A program made the position numbers and the translations under genes. Shown here one piece after another: positions 31,349-41,495 of a stretch of DNA of 64,000 bases. The notes below the pieces were generated by a model, which was not told where the DNA came from, did no database searches, and saw nothing but the letters and a program-made list of their open reading frames with translations. This DNA comes from Burkholderia sp. BCC0506 (lineage in GTDB: Bacteria; Pseudomonadota; Gammaproteobacteria; Burkholderiales; Burkholderiaceae). The DNA lies in the NCBI RefSeq assembly GCF_902833145.1, contig NZ_CADFEN010000016.1, positions 91,034-155,033 of the forward strand. Direction: 5' to 3'. The number at the start of each line of letters is the position of its first letter. Position 1 is the first letter of the stretch.

Positions 31349-31391
31349 GCCGAGGCCCCTCCTTGCGCAACGCAATCGGGGTACCTCGGCC
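31349..31391 (-). terminator. Terminator-like hairpin in the rpsD/rpoA spacer
   Basis: On the minus strand GCCGAGG with CCCC pairs with GGGG and CCTCGGC around a 15-base loop, followed by TGTTTATTTTCTGG. Weaker than the rpoA/rplQ hairpin. It may be an attenuator, an mRNA processing site or an S4-responsive structure. Confidence 0.45.
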
Positions 31392-31401
31392 GTCAATCGG
31401 A

Positions 31402-32025
31402 TTAACGCGAATACAATTCGACGATCAGGCTTTCGTTGATGTCGCCTGCGATTTCAGCGCGTTCCGGCATTTGCTTGAACGTGCCTTCGAACTTCTTCGC
31501 ATCGACTGCAACCCAGCTCGGCATGCCGCCTTGCTCGGCCAGCGACAGCGCTTCGACGATACGCGCCTGCTTCTTCGCCTTTTCGCGGATCGCGATGACG
31601 TCACCCGCCTTCACTTGCTGCGAAGGGACGTTTGCGACGACGCCGTTCACGGTGATCGACTTGTGGCTCACCAGCTGACGCGCTTCAGCGCGGGTCGAGC
31701 CGAAGCCCATGCGATACACGACGTTGTCGAGGCGCGACTCGAGCAGTTGCAGCAGGTTTTCACCCGTGTTGCCCTTGCGGCGATCGGCTTCAGCGAAGTA
31801 GCGACGGAACTGACGCTCCAGCACGCCGTAGATACGCTTGACCTTCTGCTTTTCGCGCAGCTGCGTGCCGTAGTCGGACGTACGTGCGCCCGAGGTACGG
31901 CCGTGCTGACCCGGCTTGCTGTCGAGCTTGCACTTGTCGGCGAGCGAGCGGCGTGCGCTCTTCAGGAACAGGTCGGTGCCTTCACGGCGGGACAGCTTGG
32001 CTTTGGGGCCGATATAACGTGCCAC
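31402..32025 (-). CDS. rpsD: 30S ribosomal protein S4
   Basis: A 207-residue S4, an early 16S rRNA binder and translational repressor of its operon in other bacteria. It starts with GTG ([20 protein letters not shown]) at 32025, preceded by AAGGAA at eight bases; an ATG six codons upstream would add MIKECK and lacks family support. The S4 RNA-binding domain is seen in [20 protein letters not shown]. Confidence 0.96.
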   Translation of the reverse strand: MARYIGPKAKLSRREGTDLFLKSARRSLADKCKLDSKPGQHGRTSGARTSDYGTQLREKQKVKRIYGVLERQFRRYFAEADRRKGNTGENLLQLLESRLDNVVYRMGFGSTRAEARQLVSHKSITVNGVVANVPSQQVKAGDVIAIREKAKKQARIVEALSLAEQGGMPSWVAVDAKKFEGTFKQMPERAEIAGDINESLIVELYSR

Positions 32026-32110
32026 TTTGCATTCCTTTATCAATCAGTCACGCGGATCGGAATCCGCGCTAGTCCGCTCCCTTTGGGGCGAACGGTGGGC
32101 TTAGTCAATC

Positions 32111-32148
32111 AAAAAAGCAACGCCCGTCGACGCTGAGCGGCGACAGGC
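32111..32148 (-). terminator. Terminator-like hairpin in the rpsK/rpsD spacer
   Basis: On the minus strand GCCTGTCGCCGC and GCGTCGACGGGC pair with one mismatch across TCA, then GTTGCTTTTTTG. It lies 32 bases past the rpsK stop. A second small hairpin (GCGGAT/ATCCGC) lies nearer rpsD in the same 154-base spacer. Confidence 0.65.
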
Positions 32149-32179
32149 AATGCGCTAGCACGAACGTGCCAGCACATCC

Positions 32180-32581
32180 TTAGATACGACGACGCTTCGG
32201 CGGACGGCAGCCGTTGTGCGGAATCGGGGTGACGTCCGAAATCGCGGTGATCTTGATGCCGAGGCCGTGCAGTGCGCGCACTGCCGACTCGCGACCCGGG
32301 CCCGGGCCCTTGATCCGCACTTCCAGATTCTTCACGCCGTATTCCATCGCGACGCGGCCAGCCGACTCGGCTGCGACCTGAGCAGCGAACGGCGTCGATT
32401 TGCGCGAGCCCTTGAAGCCCTGACCGCCCGACGTCGCCCATGCCAGAGCGTTGCCTTGGCGATCGGTGATCGTGATGATCGTGTTGTTGAACGACGCGTG
32501 AACGTGAACCACGCCTTCAGCGACGTTCTTCTTAACCTTCTTGCGAACGCGTTGCGCCGCGGTGTTCGAAGCCTTAGCCAT
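32180..32581 (-). CDS. rpsK: 30S ribosomal protein S11
   Basis: A 133-residue S11 of the 30S platform. [20 protein letters not shown] and the basic C-terminus [18 protein letters not shown] are diagnostic; the N-G pair in HNGCRP is the usual isoaspartate site. It is 28 bases after rpsM. Confidence 0.97.
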
Positions 32582-32609
32582 TACGTTTTCCTGTAACTGT
32601 CAGTTCCGC

Positions 32610-32975
32610 TTACTTCTTCAGCGCTTGCGCTGCACGACGCGGACCCTTGCGGGTACGTGCGTTCGTACGCGTACGCTGACCGCGCATCGGCAGGCCCTTG
32701 CGATGACGGACGCCGCGGTAGCAACCGAGGTCCATCAGGCGCTTGATGTTCATCGTCACTTCACGGCGCAGATCGCCTTCGACGACAAACTTGCCTACTT
32801 CTTCACGCAGCTTTTCCAGGTCTGCGTCGGTCAGATCCTTGACCTTCTTCGAAAAATCGACGCCAGCTGCCACGCAGATGCTGCGCGAACGGGTGCGGCC
32901 GATACCGAAGATAGCCGTCAGGCCGATCTCGGTATGCTGGTGATTCGGGATGTTAACCCCTGCGATACGAGCCAT
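32610..32975 (-). CDS. rpsM: 30S ribosomal protein S13
   Basis: A 121-residue S13 of the 30S head that contacts the P-site tRNA and the 50S bridge. [20 protein letters not shown] starts it and [20 protein letters not shown] is the conserved C-terminal RNA-binding tail. First gene of the alpha group, 38 bases after rpmJ. Confidence 0.97.
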   Translation of the reverse strand: MARIAGVNIPNHQHTEIGLTAIFGIGRTRSRSICVAAGVDFSKKVKDLTDADLEKLREEVGKFVVEGDLRREVTMNIKRLMDLGCYRGVRHRKGLPMRGQRTRTNARTRKGPRRAAQALKK

Positions 32976-33013
32976 TGTTTTTCCTCAAACAAAAAGCGCA
33001 AACAAACGCGCGG

Positions 33014-33130
33014 TCAGCCTTGGCGCTGCTTGTGGCGCGGATCCGAGCTGCAGATCACGCGAACGACGCCTTTGCGCTTGATGATCTTGCAATTGCGGCA
33101 AATGCGCTTAACCGATGCCATCACTTTCAT
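33014..33130 (-). CDS. rpmJ: 50S ribosomal protein L36
   Basis: A 38-residue L36 starting [14 protein letters not shown]. The zinc site is complete (Cys-x2-Cys, then a Cys in [11 protein letters not shown] and its His), so it is the zinc-binding (C+) form. It lies between infA and rpmJ's usual follower rpsM. Too short to stand out by length, but the sequence is diagnostic. Confidence 0.95.
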
Positions 33131-33150
33131 GATAATACCCTTTTTTCAAA

Positions 33151-33369
33151 TCACTTCGCCCGGAACACGATCCGCGCACGAGACAGATCGTAAGGCGTCA
33201 ATTCAACCGTCACCTTGTCGCCCGGCAGGATGCGGATGTAGTGCATCCGCATCTTCCCGGAAATATGCCCCAACACGACATGGCCGTTTTCCAGCTTCAC
33301 GCGGAAGGTCGCATTCGGGAGGTTTTCAATCACCTCACCCTGCATCTGGATTACATCGTCTTTGGCCAT
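33151..33369 (-). CDS. infA: Translation initiation factor IF-1
   Basis: A 72-residue OB-fold factor that blocks the A site during initiation. [20 protein letters not shown] and [20 protein letters not shown] are diagnostic. The ATG at 33369 is used; the frame upstream runs antiphase into secY. The location between secY and rpmJ is normal for betaproteobacteria. Confidence 0.97.
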   Translation of the reverse strand: MAKDDVIQMQGEVIENLPNATFRVKLENGHVVLGHISGKMRMHYIRILPGDKVTVELTPYDLSRARIVFRAK

Positions 33370-33376
33370 AGTCCTT

Positions 33377-34726
33377 TCAACGCATCGGGATGTTGCCGCC
33401 CTTGAAGTTCGCCTTCTTGAGCAGTGATTCATACTGTTGCGACATAACGTACGACTGCACCTGCGCCATAAAGTCCATCGTGACGACGACAATGATCAGC
33501 AGCGACGTTCCACCAAAATAAAACGGCACGTTCCAGCGCAGCACCAGGAATTCCGGCAGCAGACACACGAAGACGATGTAGATCGCACCGGCCAGCGTCA
33601 GACGCGTGAGGATGCGGTCGATATATCGTGCGGTCTGATCGCCCGGACGGATGCCCGGAACAAACGCGCCGCTCTTCTTCAGGTTGTCCGCGGTCTCCCT
33701 GCTGTTGAACACCAGTGCGGTGTAGAAGAAGCAGAAAAACACGATTGCCAGCGTGTACAGCAGCACATAGACCGGCTGGCCCGGCTTCAGCGCTTCCGCA
33801 ACGTTATGCAACGTATTGGAAATCCAGCTTCCTGTCGGCTGACCGGTACTGAACCAGCCGAGAATCGTTGCCGGGAACAGAATGATCGACGATGCAAAGA
33901 TCGGCGGAATCACGCCCGACATGTTCAGCTTCAGCGGCAGATGCGACGACTGCCCACCGTAGATCTTGTTGCCGACCTGACGCTTCGCGTAGTTCACGAG
34001 GATCTTGCGCTGACCGCGTTCGATGAACACGACCAGGTAAGTCACCGCGGCGATCAGAACGACGATGATGATCGCCGAAATGATGCTCATCGAACCCGTA
34101 CGCACCAGCTCGAACAACCCACCCACGGCATTCGGGAACCCTGCTGCGATCCCGCCGAAGATGATGATCGAGATACCGTTGCCCAGACCGCGCTCGGTAA
34201 TCTGCTCGCCGAGCCACATCAGGAACATCGTGCCCGTCACCAGCGTCACGACCGTCGTCAGACGGAACAGCATGCCGGGATCGGTGACGAGGCCCGGCTG
34301 GTTTTCCAGCGCAGCCGCGATACCGAACGCCTGGAAGGTCGCGAGCACCACGGTGAAATACCGCGTGTACTGCGTGATCTTCCGTTGCCCTGCCTGCCCT
34401 TCCTTCTTCAGCGCCTCGAGCTGCGGCGAAACGATCGCCAGCAACTGCATGATGATCGACGCCGAGATGTACGGCATGATCCCCAGCGCAAAGATCGTGA
34501 AGCGGGACAGCGCGCCACCCGAGAACATGTTGAACATGCCCAGGATGCCGCCCGCCTGGCTCTGGAACAGCTTGGCCAGTTGATCCGGATCGATGCCCGG
34601 CACGGGAATGTGCGCGCCGATGCGATAGACGATCAGCGCCAGGAGCAGGAACATCGCTCGCCGGCGCAGATCGCCGAATTTCGCCGTGCTTCGACCGGGT
34701 TTTGCAAGACTCGGGCTGTTAGCCAA
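33377..34726 (-). CDS. secY: Preprotein translocase subunit SecY
   Basis: A 449-residue inner-membrane channel with about ten spans. [37 protein letters not shown] (the pore-lining second span and plug region) and [16 protein letters not shown]-like [10 protein letters not shown] are SecY signatures. It forms the Sec translocon with SecE (encoded at 63345-63725). It ends the spc group next to infA. Confidence 0.97.
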   Translation of the reverse strand: MANSPSLAKPGRSTAKFGDLRRRAMFLLLALIVYRIGAHIPVPGIDPDQLAKLFQSQAGGILGMFNMFSGGALSRFTIFALGIMPYISASIIMQLLAIVSPQLEALKKEGQAGQRKITQYTRYFTVVLATFQAFGIAAALENQPGLVTDPGMLFRLTTVVTLVTGTMFLMWLGEQITERGLGNGISIIIFGGIAAGFPNAVGGLFELVRTGSMSIISAIIIVVLIAAVTYLVVFIERGQRKILVNYAKRQVGNKIYGGQSSHLPLKLNMSGVIPPIFASSIILFPATILGWFSTGQPTGSWISNTLHNVAEALKPGQPVYVLLYTLAIVFFCFFYTALVFNSRETADNLKKSGAFVPGIRPGDQTARYIDRILTRLTLAGAIYIVFVCLLPEFLVLRWNVPFYFGGTSLLIIVVVTMDFMAQVQSYVMSQQYESLLKKANFKGGNIPMR

Positions 34727-34768
34727 GTACCTTCTCCGATGAATGCAAGTGACGACGCGCTACGCGTG

Positions 34769-35203
34769 TCACTCGGCGAACGAACCGCCAGCCGCTTCGA
34801 TCGCAGCGCGCGCACCCTTGGTGGCGCCGAGACCCTTCACGACGATCTTGCGCTTCAGTTCGCCCGTCGCGATGATCTTTGCGCTCTTCGTCAGTTCGCC
34901 GACCAGGCCGGCTTGCTTCAGTGCGAGCAGATCGATCTCGTCGACCGGCAGCTTCTCGAGGTCGCCCAGGCGCACTTCGCCGACGAATTCCTTCGTCAGC
35001 GACGTGAAGCCGCGCTTCGGCAGACGACGTTGCAGCGGCATCTGACCGCCTTCGAAACCGACTTTGTGGAAGCCGCCCGAACGCGATTTCTGACCCTTGT
35101 GACCACGGCCAGCCGTCTTGCCGAGGCCCGAACCGATGCCACGACCGACGCGACGCTTGGCGTGCTTGGCGCCAGCGGCCGGCTTCAGGTTATTCAATTC
35201 CAT
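34769..35203 (-). CDS. rplO: 50S ribosomal protein L15
   Basis: A 144-residue L15. [20 protein letters not shown], then the Gly-rich extended arm [20 protein letters not shown], and the C-terminal globular domain [19 protein letters not shown]. Between rpmD and secY as in the standard spc operon. Confidence 0.97.
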   Translation of the reverse strand: MELNNLKPAAGAKHAKRRVGRGIGSGLGKTAGRGHKGQKSRSGGFHKVGFEGGQMPLQRRLPKRGFTSLTKEFVGEVRLGDLEKLPVDEIDLLALKQAGLVGELTKSAKIIATGELKRKIVVKGLGATKGARAAIEAAGGSFAE

Positions 35204-35229
35204 ATCAACTCCTTGATCCGTAGGGCCGC

Positions 35230-35412
35230 TTACGCGATGACCTTAACGAGGTACGAGACCTTGTTGATCATGCCGCGGACCGCCGGCGTGTCCTGCAGCT
35301 CGCTAACCGAGTTGAGTCGGCGCAGGCCCAGGCCACGCACGGTCGCACGGTGCGATTCGCGGGTCCCGATCAGGCTCTTGACGAGCTGAACCTTGACAGT
35401 TTTTTCAGACAT
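35230..35412 (-). CDS. rpmD: 50S ribosomal protein L30
   Basis: A 60-residue L30 starting [40 protein letters not shown] and [12 protein letters not shown] complete it. An ATG three codons upstream is possible but adds nothing conserved. Lies between rpsE and rplO. Confidence 0.96.
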
Positions 35413-35427
35413 GGTGACCACCCGGGC

Positions 35428-35946
35428 TTAGCCCAAAATTTCTTCGACGGACTTGCCGCGCTTCGCCGCGATGTCTGCCGGGGTCGACTGCTTGCGCAGG
35501 CCGTCCAGCGTGGCGCGAACGAGGTTGTACGGGTTCGTCGAACCGTGGCTCTTCGCCACGACGTTCTGAACGCCCATCACGTCGAACACTGCGCGCATCG
35601 GGCCACCGGCGATCACGCCCGTACCTGCCTTCGCCGGAGCGAGGAGGACGGCCGATGCGCCGTGCTTGCCGTGCACTTCGTGTTGCAGCGTGCCGTTCTT
35701 GAGCGGCACCTTGAACATGTTGCGGCGAGCTTGTTCCATTGCCTTCTGGACAGCGACCGGCACTTCCTTCGCCTTGCCCTTGCCCATACCGATGCGGCCA
35801 TCGCCGTCGCCGACTACGGTCAGTGCGGCGAAGCCGAGAATACGGCCACCCTTCACGACCTTGGTCACGCGGTTGACCGAAATCATCTTTTCGCGAAGGC
35901 CGTCGTCGCGCTCGTCAGCCTGAACTTTCGCTTGCATCTTTGCCAT
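35428..35946 (-). CDS. rpsE: 30S ribosomal protein S5
   Basis: A 172-residue S5 that helps keep decoding accurate. [20 protein letters not shown] is the conserved loop where spectinomycin resistance changes occur; the wild-type VKGGR is present. [20 protein letters not shown] follows. Lies between rplR and rpmD. Confidence 0.97.
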
Positions 35947-35961
35947 GACGAATTCCTTCCC

Positions 35962-36327
35962 TTAGAACTTGAGCCCAGCTTCGCGAGCTGCCTCAGCCAG
36001 CGCCTTGACGCGGCCGTGGTAGCGGAAGCCCGAGCGGTCGAAGGCGACGGATTCGATGCCGGCAGCCTTTGCCTTCTCGGCAATACGCTTGCCGATCAGC
36101 GTCGCGGCATTAACGTTGCCGCCCTTGCCCGACTTGTCGGCCAGTTCAGCGCGCACTTCCGCTTCGAGCGTCGACGCGCTGGCGAGCACCTTGGTGCCGC
36201 AGGGCGAGAACACTTGAGCGTAGATGTGCGTGTTCGTGCGATGCACGGCGAGACGCGCGACCTGCAGCTCAGCGATCTTGATACGCGTCTGGCGAGCGCG
36301 GCGCAGGCGAGATTGAGTCTTATCCAT
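35962..36327 (-). CDS. rplR: 50S ribosomal protein L18
   Basis: A 121-residue L18 that binds 5S r[23 protein letters not shown] and the C-terminal [20 protein letters not shown] are diagnostic. It is 12 bases downstream of rplF. Confidence 0.97.
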
Positions 36328-36339
36328 GATTGCGCACCC

Positions 36340-36870
36340 TTACTTCTTCTTCGTTTCTTTGAGGATCACAACCTCGTCGGCATAACGCACGCCCTTGCCC
36401 TTGTACGGCTCCGGCGGACGGTAACCGCGGACTTCCGCAGCCACTTGACCGACTTGTTGCTTGTTGATCCCCTTGATCACGATTTCGGTTTGCGTCGGGG
36501 TTTCAGCCTTGACGCCTTCCGGCATCTGGTGCACCACCGGGTGCGAGAAACCCAGCGACAGGTTCAGCTTGTCGCCTTGCGCTTGCGCACGGTAACCGAC
36601 GCCAACCAGCGTCAGCTTGCGCTCGAAACCCTTGGTCACGCCGTGCACGGCATTCGCGATGATCGCGCGCATCGTGCCCGACAGTGCATTTGCTTCGCGG
36701 CTTTCGTCGACCGGCGACAGATTCAGCGTGCCGTCGTTGTTCGCCACGTTCACGAGCGGATTGATCGCTTGCGTGATGGTGCCCAGCGGGCCCTTGACGG
36801 TGATTGCACCGTCGGCCAGCTTGACTTCCGCGCCTTGCAGCGCGATCGGGCTCTTACCTACTCGAGACAT
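36340..36870 (-). CDS. rplF: 50S ribosomal protein L6
   Basis: A 176-residue L6 with its two related domains; [20 protein letters not shown] begins it and [19 protein letters not shown] is the conserved C-terminal block near the sarcin-ricin loop. Lies between rpsH and rplR. Confidence 0.97.
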   Translation of the reverse strand: MSRVGKSPIALQGAEVKLADGAITVKGPLGTITQAINPLVNVANNDGTLNLSPVDESREANALSGTMRAIIANAVHGVTKGFERKLTLVGVGYRAQAQGDKLNLSLGFSHPVVHQMPEGVKAETPTQTEIVIKGINKQQVGQVAAEVRGYRPPEPYKGKGVRYADEVVILKETKKK

Positions 36871-36888
36871 GTTTCTCTCTCCTCGGCT

Positions 36889-37284
36889 TTAAGCGACGTA
36901 GCAGATGACTTCGCCGCCGACGCCGGTAGCGCGCGCCTTGCGGTCGGTCATCACGCCCTTCGGCGTCGACACGATTGCCACACCGAGGCCGTTCATGACC
37001 TGCGGAATGTCGTTGCGGCCGCGGTACACGCGCAGACCAGGCTTCGACACGCGCTCGAGGCGTTCGATGACCGGGCGACCTGCGTAGTACTTCAGCGCGA
37101 TATTCAGTTCGGACTTCGCACCTTCCGCCTTCACGGCGAAATCGTCGATATAACCTTCGTCCTTCAGTACTTGCGCGATTGCAACCTTGACCTTCGACGA
37201 GGGCATCGCGACCGATACCTTCTCGACCATCTGCGCGTTGCGGATGCGAGTCAGCATATCGGCGATAGGATCACTCATGCTCAT
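36889..37284 (-). CDS. rpsH: 30S ribosomal protein S8
   Basis: A 131-residue S8, the primary 16S binder that represses the spc operon in E. coli. [18 protein letters not shown] and the C-terminal [20 protein letters not shown] are diagnostic. Lies between rpsN and rplF. Confidence 0.97.
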   Translation of the reverse strand: MSMSDPIADMLTRIRNAQMVEKVSVAMPSSKVKVAIAQVLKDEGYIDDFAVKAEGAKSELNIALKYYAGRPVIERLERVSKPGLRVYRGRNDIPQVMNGLGVAIVSTPKGVMTDRKARATGVGGEVICYVA

Positions 37285-37298
37285 TTACGTTTCTCCTA

Positions 37299-37604
37299 TT
37301 ACCAGCTCGCCTTGGTCAGGCCAGGAATCTCGCCACGGAATGCGATTTCACGAATCTTGTTACGCGCGAGGCCGAATTTACGGAACGTGCCACGCGGACG
37401 GCCCGTGATCGCGCAGCGGTTACGCTGGCGGGTCGGGTTTGCGTTGCGGGGCAGTTGCTGCAGCTCCAGGCGTGCTTCGTAGCGCTCTTCTTCCGACTTG
37501 CTTTGGTCTTCGACGATCGCCTTCAGCGCTTCGCGCTTTGCTGCGAACTTCGCGACCAGGCGGGCGCGCTTCTTTTCACGTTCGATCAGTGCCAGTTTAG
37601 CCAC
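37299..37604 (-). CDS. rpsN: 30S ribosomal protein S14, zinc-free form
   Basis: A 101-residue S14 without the CxxC zinc pairs of the short form, so the C-minus type usual in proteobacteria. [20 protein letters not shown] and [20 protein letters not shown] are diagnostic. It sits directly after rplE. Confidence 0.97.
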   Translation of the reverse strand: MAKLALIEREKKRARLVAKFAAKREALKAIVEDQSKSEEERYEARLELQQLPRNANPTRQRNRCAITGRPRGTFRKFGLARNKIREIAFRGEIPGLTKASW

Positions 37605-37611
37605 GGTAACC

Positions 37612-38151
37612 TCAGTTTCTGAACGGGAACTTGAAGCTGGCGAGCAGAGCCTTTGCTTCGTCGTCGGTCTTCGCAGTCGTCGTGATGCTGATGTTCAGCC
37701 CACGCAGTGCGTCGATCTTGTCGTAATCGATTTCGGGGAAAATGATCTGCTCTTTCACACCGATGTTGTAGTTGCCACGGCCATCGAAAGCACGACCCGA
37801 CACGCCGCGGAAGTCACGCACGCGGGGCAGGGCAACCGTCACGAAACGGTCGAGGAATTCGTACATCGCGCGGCCACGCAGCGTCACCATCGCGCCGATC
37901 GGGTAACCCTGGCGGATCTTGAAGCCTGCGATTGCCTTGCGAGCCTTCGTGACGACCGGCTTCTGGCCGGCGATCTTCGTGAGGTCGCCAACGGCGTTCT
38001 CGATGATCTTCTTGTCAGCGATCGCTTCGCCAAGACCCATGTTCAGCGTGATCTTGGTGATGCGCGGCACTTCCATGACCGACTTGTAACCGAACTTCTC
38101 GATCAGGCCGGGCACAACCTTTTCTTTGTAAAACTCTTGAAAACGAGCCAT
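37612..38151 (-). CDS. rplE: 50S ribosomal protein L5
   Basis: A 179-residue L5 that binds 5S rRNA and contacts the P-site t[41 protein letters not shown] and [20 protein letters not shown] are diagnostic. Between rplX and rpsN. Confidence 0.97.
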   Translation of the reverse strand: MARFQEFYKEKVVPGLIEKFGYKSVMEVPRITKITLNMGLGEAIADKKIIENAVGDLTKIAGQKPVVTKARKAIAGFKIRQGYPIGAMVTLRGRAMYEFLDRFVTVALPRVRDFRGVSGRAFDGRGNYNIGVKEQIIFPEIDYDKIDALRGLNISITTTAKTDDEAKALLASFKFPFRN

Positions 38152-38167
38152 TTTTTACTCCGCTGCG

Positions 38168-38476
38168 TCAGGCGCTCAGTACGGCACCGGTCGTCTTCAG
38201 GAAGCGAACCTTCTTGCCTTCCTCGACCTTGATGCCAACACGCGACGCCTTGCCATTCGCGTCGACCAGTGCGACGTTCGAAATATGCAGGGGCATCGTC
38301 TTCGCTTCCACGCCGCCCGTCGTACCCTTCATCGGGTTCGGCTTCACATGCTTCTTGACGAGGTTGATACCTTCAACCGTCACATGTTCTGCACCGACAG
38401 CCAGCACGACGCCGCGCTTGCCCTTGTCCTTGCCAGTGACGACGATGACTTCGTCACCTTTGCGAATCTTGTTCAT
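38168..38476 (-). CDS. rplX: 50S ribosomal protein L24
   Basis: A 102-residue L24, an assembly initiator of the 50S. The N-terminal KOW motif reads [20 protein letters not shown]. It lies nine bases after rplN. Confidence 0.97.
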
Positions 38477-38485
38477 CGCGACTCC

Positions 38486-38854
38486 TTACAGCACTTCCGG
38501 CGCCAGCGAAACGATCTTCATGAATCGTTCGCTACGCAGCTCACGCGTCACCGGCCCGAAGATACGGGTGCCGATCGGCTCGAGCTTGTTATTCAAAAGC
38601 ACAGCGGCGTTGCCGTCGAACTTGATCAGCGAGCCGTCTTGACGGCGCACGCCCTTGGCGGTGCGGACCACCACGGCGTTGTAAATTTCGCCTTTCTTCA
38701 CGCGCCCGCGCGGCGTTGCCTCTTTGACGCTCACCTTGATGATGTCGCCAATGCCGGCATAACGACGCTTCGAGCCGCCGAGCACCTTGATGCACAGGAC
38801 TTCACGTGCACCCGTGTTGTCGGCTACTTCGAGCCGAGATTCGGTCTGGATCAT
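38486..38854 (-). CDS. rplN: 50S ribosomal protein L14
   Basis: A 122-residue L14 starting [20 protein letters not shown], with [20 protein letters not shown] and the C-terminal [20 protein letters not shown]. It is the first gene of the spc group. A 309-base spacer separates it from rpsQ, much wider than in E. coli, and contains a promoter and a perfect inverted repeat. Confidence 0.97.
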   Translation of the reverse strand: MIQTESRLEVADNTGAREVLCIKVLGGSKRRYAGIGDIIKVSVKEATPRGRVKKGEIYNAVVVRTAKGVRRQDGSLIKFDGNAAVLLNNKLEPIGTRIFGPVTRELRSERFMKIVSLAPEVL

Positions 38855-39163
38855 GGTTTGTCTTTCCCAACTTAATCCGGATGCACCACCATGATGCATT
38901 CGGTCAGTCTTGGTCCCGTCAGCCAATCGGCTGCTTGGGTTGGAACAGCAGCGACGGCAAACGAAACCCGCCATCGCAATTCGGTGAATCTTTCGGACAG
39001 GCAGGCGCCAGTCCGCTTCCCCCACCAACTTCGCCCGCGACGGGGCTCCCATAAAGAGGGAAGACCGGGATTATAACAAATAATCCCGGTCACGCAAGCA
39101 AAAACTTTGCGATTTCAAGCACTTCGTGGCGAAGTGCCCGTTACTGCCTACTGCGCTGCCCGC
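38855..39163 (-). other. 309-base spacer at the S10/spc operon boundary
   Basis: No gene is seen. It contains, in transcription order, a hairpin near the rpsQ end (GCACTTCG/CGAAGTGC, 39119-39137), the promoter and inverted repeat at 39063-39097, and about 200 bases of leader before rplN without a clear ORF. The long leader would suit a regulator-binding RNA region. Confidence 0.6.
39063..39097 (-). promoter_or_regulatory. spc operon promoter embedded in a perfect 12-base inverted repeat
   Basis: GACCGGGATTAT (39063-39074) and ATAATCCCGGTC (39080-39091) are perfect inverted repeats with a five-base spacer. On the minus strand the repeat contains an exact TATAAT (39075-39070), 16 bases from TTGCGT (39097-39092). 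No T-run follows, so it is not a terminator. The repeat overlaps the -10 and spacer, the place for a repressor or a DNA-structure switch. Confidence 0.6.
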
Positions 39164-39436
39164 TTAGATGACGCGAGCGGCTTCGACGAGGCGCGACACC
39201 GTCCAGGCCTTCGTCCTCGAAACAGGACGCGTTTCCTGGATTTCGACGAGATCGCCTTCGTTGTAGGTGTTCGCTTCATCGTGCGCGTGGTACTTCTTCG
39301 AACGCACGACATACTTGCCGTAGATCGGGTGCTTGACGCGGTGCTCGATCAGCACGGTGACGGTCTTGTCCATCTTGTTGCTGACGACCCGACCGACCAG
39401 CGTCCGCTTCAGCGAGGTTTTCACGCTATCGTTCAT
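39164..39436 (-). CDS. rpsQ: 30S ribosomal protein S17
   Basis: A 90-residue S17. [20 protein letters not shown] and [20 protein letters not shown] (written KYHAHDE..) are the conserved blocks. Its ATG overlaps the rpmC stop by four bases. Last gene of the S10 group. Confidence 0.97.
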
Positions 39437-39627
39437 TTCTGGTTCGCCTTCTGAGTCATGACGGTCCGCACACGTGCGATGTCGCGACGAACCTTCTTCA
39501 GCTGGCTCGTGTTCGTGAGCTGCTGGGTCGCGAGTTGCATGCGCAGGCCGAATTGCGCCTTCAGCAGGTCCGCCAGCTCCTTGTTGAGCGCGGCCTGGTC
39601 TTTCTGGAGAAGTTCGGAAGCCTTCAT
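39433..39627 (-). CDS. rpmC: 50S ribosomal protein L29
   Basis: A 64-residue helical L29 at the tunnel exit. [20 protein letters not shown] and [19 protein letters not shown] match the family. It follows rplP by nine bases. Confidence 0.96.
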
Positions 39628-39636
39628 GTTTTCTCC

Positions 39637-40053
39637 TTAGGCGCCGAGCTGGCGCACGATGAATGCCGTCTTCAGCGGCAGCTTGGCTGCAGCCAGACGG
39701 AACGCTTCGCGTGCCAGTTCTTCGGTTACGCCGTCCATTTCATAGAGCATCTTGCCCGGCTGAATCTCGGCGACGTAGTACTCCGGGTTACCCTTACCGT
39801 TACCCATACGCACTTCGGCCGGCTTCTGCGAAATCGGCTTGTCCGGGAAGATCCGGATCCAGATGCGGCCGCCACGCTTGATGTGACGCGTCATTGCACG
39901 ACGCGCCGCTTCAATCTGACGTGCGGTCAAACGACCGCGACCGATCGCCTTCAGGCCGAATTCACCGAACGACACGGCGTTGCCGCGCGTCGCCTTGCCG
40001 GTGTTACGACCCTTCTGCTCTTTACGATACTTTCTGCGTTTCGGTTGCAGCAT
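39637..40053 (-). CDS. rplP: 50S ribosomal protein L16
   Basis: A 138-residue L16 of the A-site region. [20 protein letters not shown] and [20 protein letters not shown] are diagnostic; the Arg of the [20 protein letters not shown] region is conserved. Two bases separate it from rpsC. Confidence 0.97.
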   Translation of the reverse strand: MLQPKRRKYRKEQKGRNTGKATRGNAVSFGEFGLKAIGRGRLTARQIEAARRAMTRHIKRGGRIWIRIFPDKPISQKPAEVRMGNGKGNPEYYVAEIQPGKMLYEMDGVTEELAREAFRLAAAKLPLKTAFIVRQLGA

Positions 40054-40055
40054 CG

Positions 40056-40856
40056 TTATTCTCCAGTCTTGCCGTCTTCGGGCTTGCCGGCGCCGCGGCG
40101 CGGTGCGCCACGACGAGCACCCGGAGCGCCGCCTTCGCCGTCACGGCGCGGACGACGGTCGCCCGGACGCGCATTGCGACGCGGACGCTTGTCTTCGGCT
40201 ACTTCTTCCACCACCGGTGCGTCGTTGCGGCCGAGCGTATCGCCCTTGTAGACCCACACCTTGACGCCGATGATCCCGTAAGTCGTCTTCGCTTCCGAAG
40301 TCGCGTAGTCGATATCAGCACGCAGCGTGTGAAGCGGCACGCGACCTTCGCGATACCACTCCGTACGAGCGATTTCGATACCGTTCAGACGGCCTGCGCT
40401 CATGATCTTGATGCCTTGGGCACCCAGACGCATCGCGTTCTGCATCGCACGCTTCATCGCGCGACGGAACATGATCCGGCGCTCGAGCTGTTGCGTGATC
40501 GAGTCAGCGATCAGCTGAGCATCGGTTTCCGGCTTGCGGATTTCTTCGATGTTGACGTGAACCGGCACGCCCATGCGGCGTTGCAGTTCCGTCTTCAGCT
40601 GTTCGATATCCTCGCCCTTCTTGCCGATGACCACGCCCGGACGCGAGCTGTAAATCGTGATGCGCGCGTTCTTCGCCGGTCGCTCGATGACGACCCGACC
40701 GACCGAAGCGTTCTTCAGCTTCTTCTTCAGGTATTCACGAACACCGATGTCTTCCTGCAGCATCGCCGCGAAATTGTTGTTGTTCGCGTACCAACGCGAA
40801 GCCCAATTGCGGCTGACAGCCAGGCGGAAGCCAGTCGGATGAATTTTCTGTCCCAT
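40056..40856 (-). CDS. rpsC: 30S ribosomal protein S3 with Arg-rich C-terminal tail
   Basis: A 266-residue S3 of the mRNA entry site. The KH domain is visible ([24 protein letters not shown] loop). The body ends near [13 protein letters not shown], after which about 50 residues form an acidic then Arg/Gly-rich disordered tail ([20 protein letters not shown]). E. coli S3 is 233 residues, so this tail is longer. Similar tails are known to me from related betaproteobacteria. Confidence 0.97.
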   Translation of the reverse strand: MGQKIHPTGFRLAVSRNWASRWYANNNNFAAMLQEDIGVREYLKKKLKNASVGRVVIERPAKNARITIYSSRPGVVIGKKGEDIEQLKTELQRRMGVPVHVNIEEIRKPETDAQLIADSITQQLERRIMFRRAMKRAMQNAMRLGAQGIKIMSAGRLNGIEIARTEWYREGRVPLHTLRADIDYATSEAKTTYGIIGVKVWVYKGDTLGRNDAPVVEEVAEDKRPRRNARPGDRRPRRDGEGGAPGARRGAPRRGAGKPEDGKTGE

Positions 40857-40867
40857 CGTATGGCTCC

Positions 40868-41197
40868 TTAATTCCCGACCGTCACAGTGATGTGACAGGA
40901 TTGCTTCTCGATGCGGTTACCGCGGCCCTTTGCGCGCGCGGTGAAACGCTTGAGCGATGCAGCCTTGTCGACGTAGATGCTCTTGATCTTGAGCTCGTCG
41001 ATATCAGCGCCTTCGTTGTGCTCCGCATTCGCGATTGCCGACAGCACAACCTTCTTCACGATGCCAGCCGCCTTCTTCGGCGAGAACGTCAGAACGTTCA
41101 GCGCCTTGTCGACCGGCAAACCGCGGATCTGGTCAGCCACAAGGCGCGTTTTCTGCGCCGAGATGCGGGCACCGCGATGAATTGCTTTCACTTCCAT
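40868..41197 (-). CDS. rplV: 50S ribosomal protein L22
   Basis: A 109-residue L22 whose loop lines the exit tunnel. [20 protein letters not shown] and the C-terminal [20 protein letters not shown] are diagnostic. No change in the macrolide-contact loop is obvious. Between rpsS and rpsC. Confidence 0.97.
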
Positions 41198-41209
41198 CTT
41201 GATTGCCCC

Positions 41210-41485
41210 TTATTTCTTGGCCTTCTTGTCGGCTGCGTGACCCTTGAACGTACGGGTCAGTGCGAACTCGCCAAGCTTGTGGCCGACCATGTTTTCCGAG
41301 ATGTACACCGGAACGTGTTGACGGCCGTTGTGAACAGCGATCGTCAGGCCGATGAAATCCGGCAGAATCGTCGAGCGACGCGACCAGGTCTTGATCGGCT
41401 TTTTGTCGCGCGAAGCTGCAGCCGCCTCAACTTTCTTCAGCAAATGGGCGTCGCAGAACGGACCTTTTTTAACAGAACGTGCCAT
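41210..41485 (-). CDS. rpsS: 30S ribosomal protein S19
   Basis: A 91-residue S19 of the 30S head. [20 protein letters not shown] and [20 protein letters not shown] are diagnostic. Follows rplB by ten bases. Confidence 0.97.
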
Positions 41486-41495
41486 TGCCTACTCC

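Noticed and set aside
39063-39091. Terminator for the S10 operon
   Set aside because: The perfect inverted repeat is not followed by a T-run on either strand and contains an exact -10 box.
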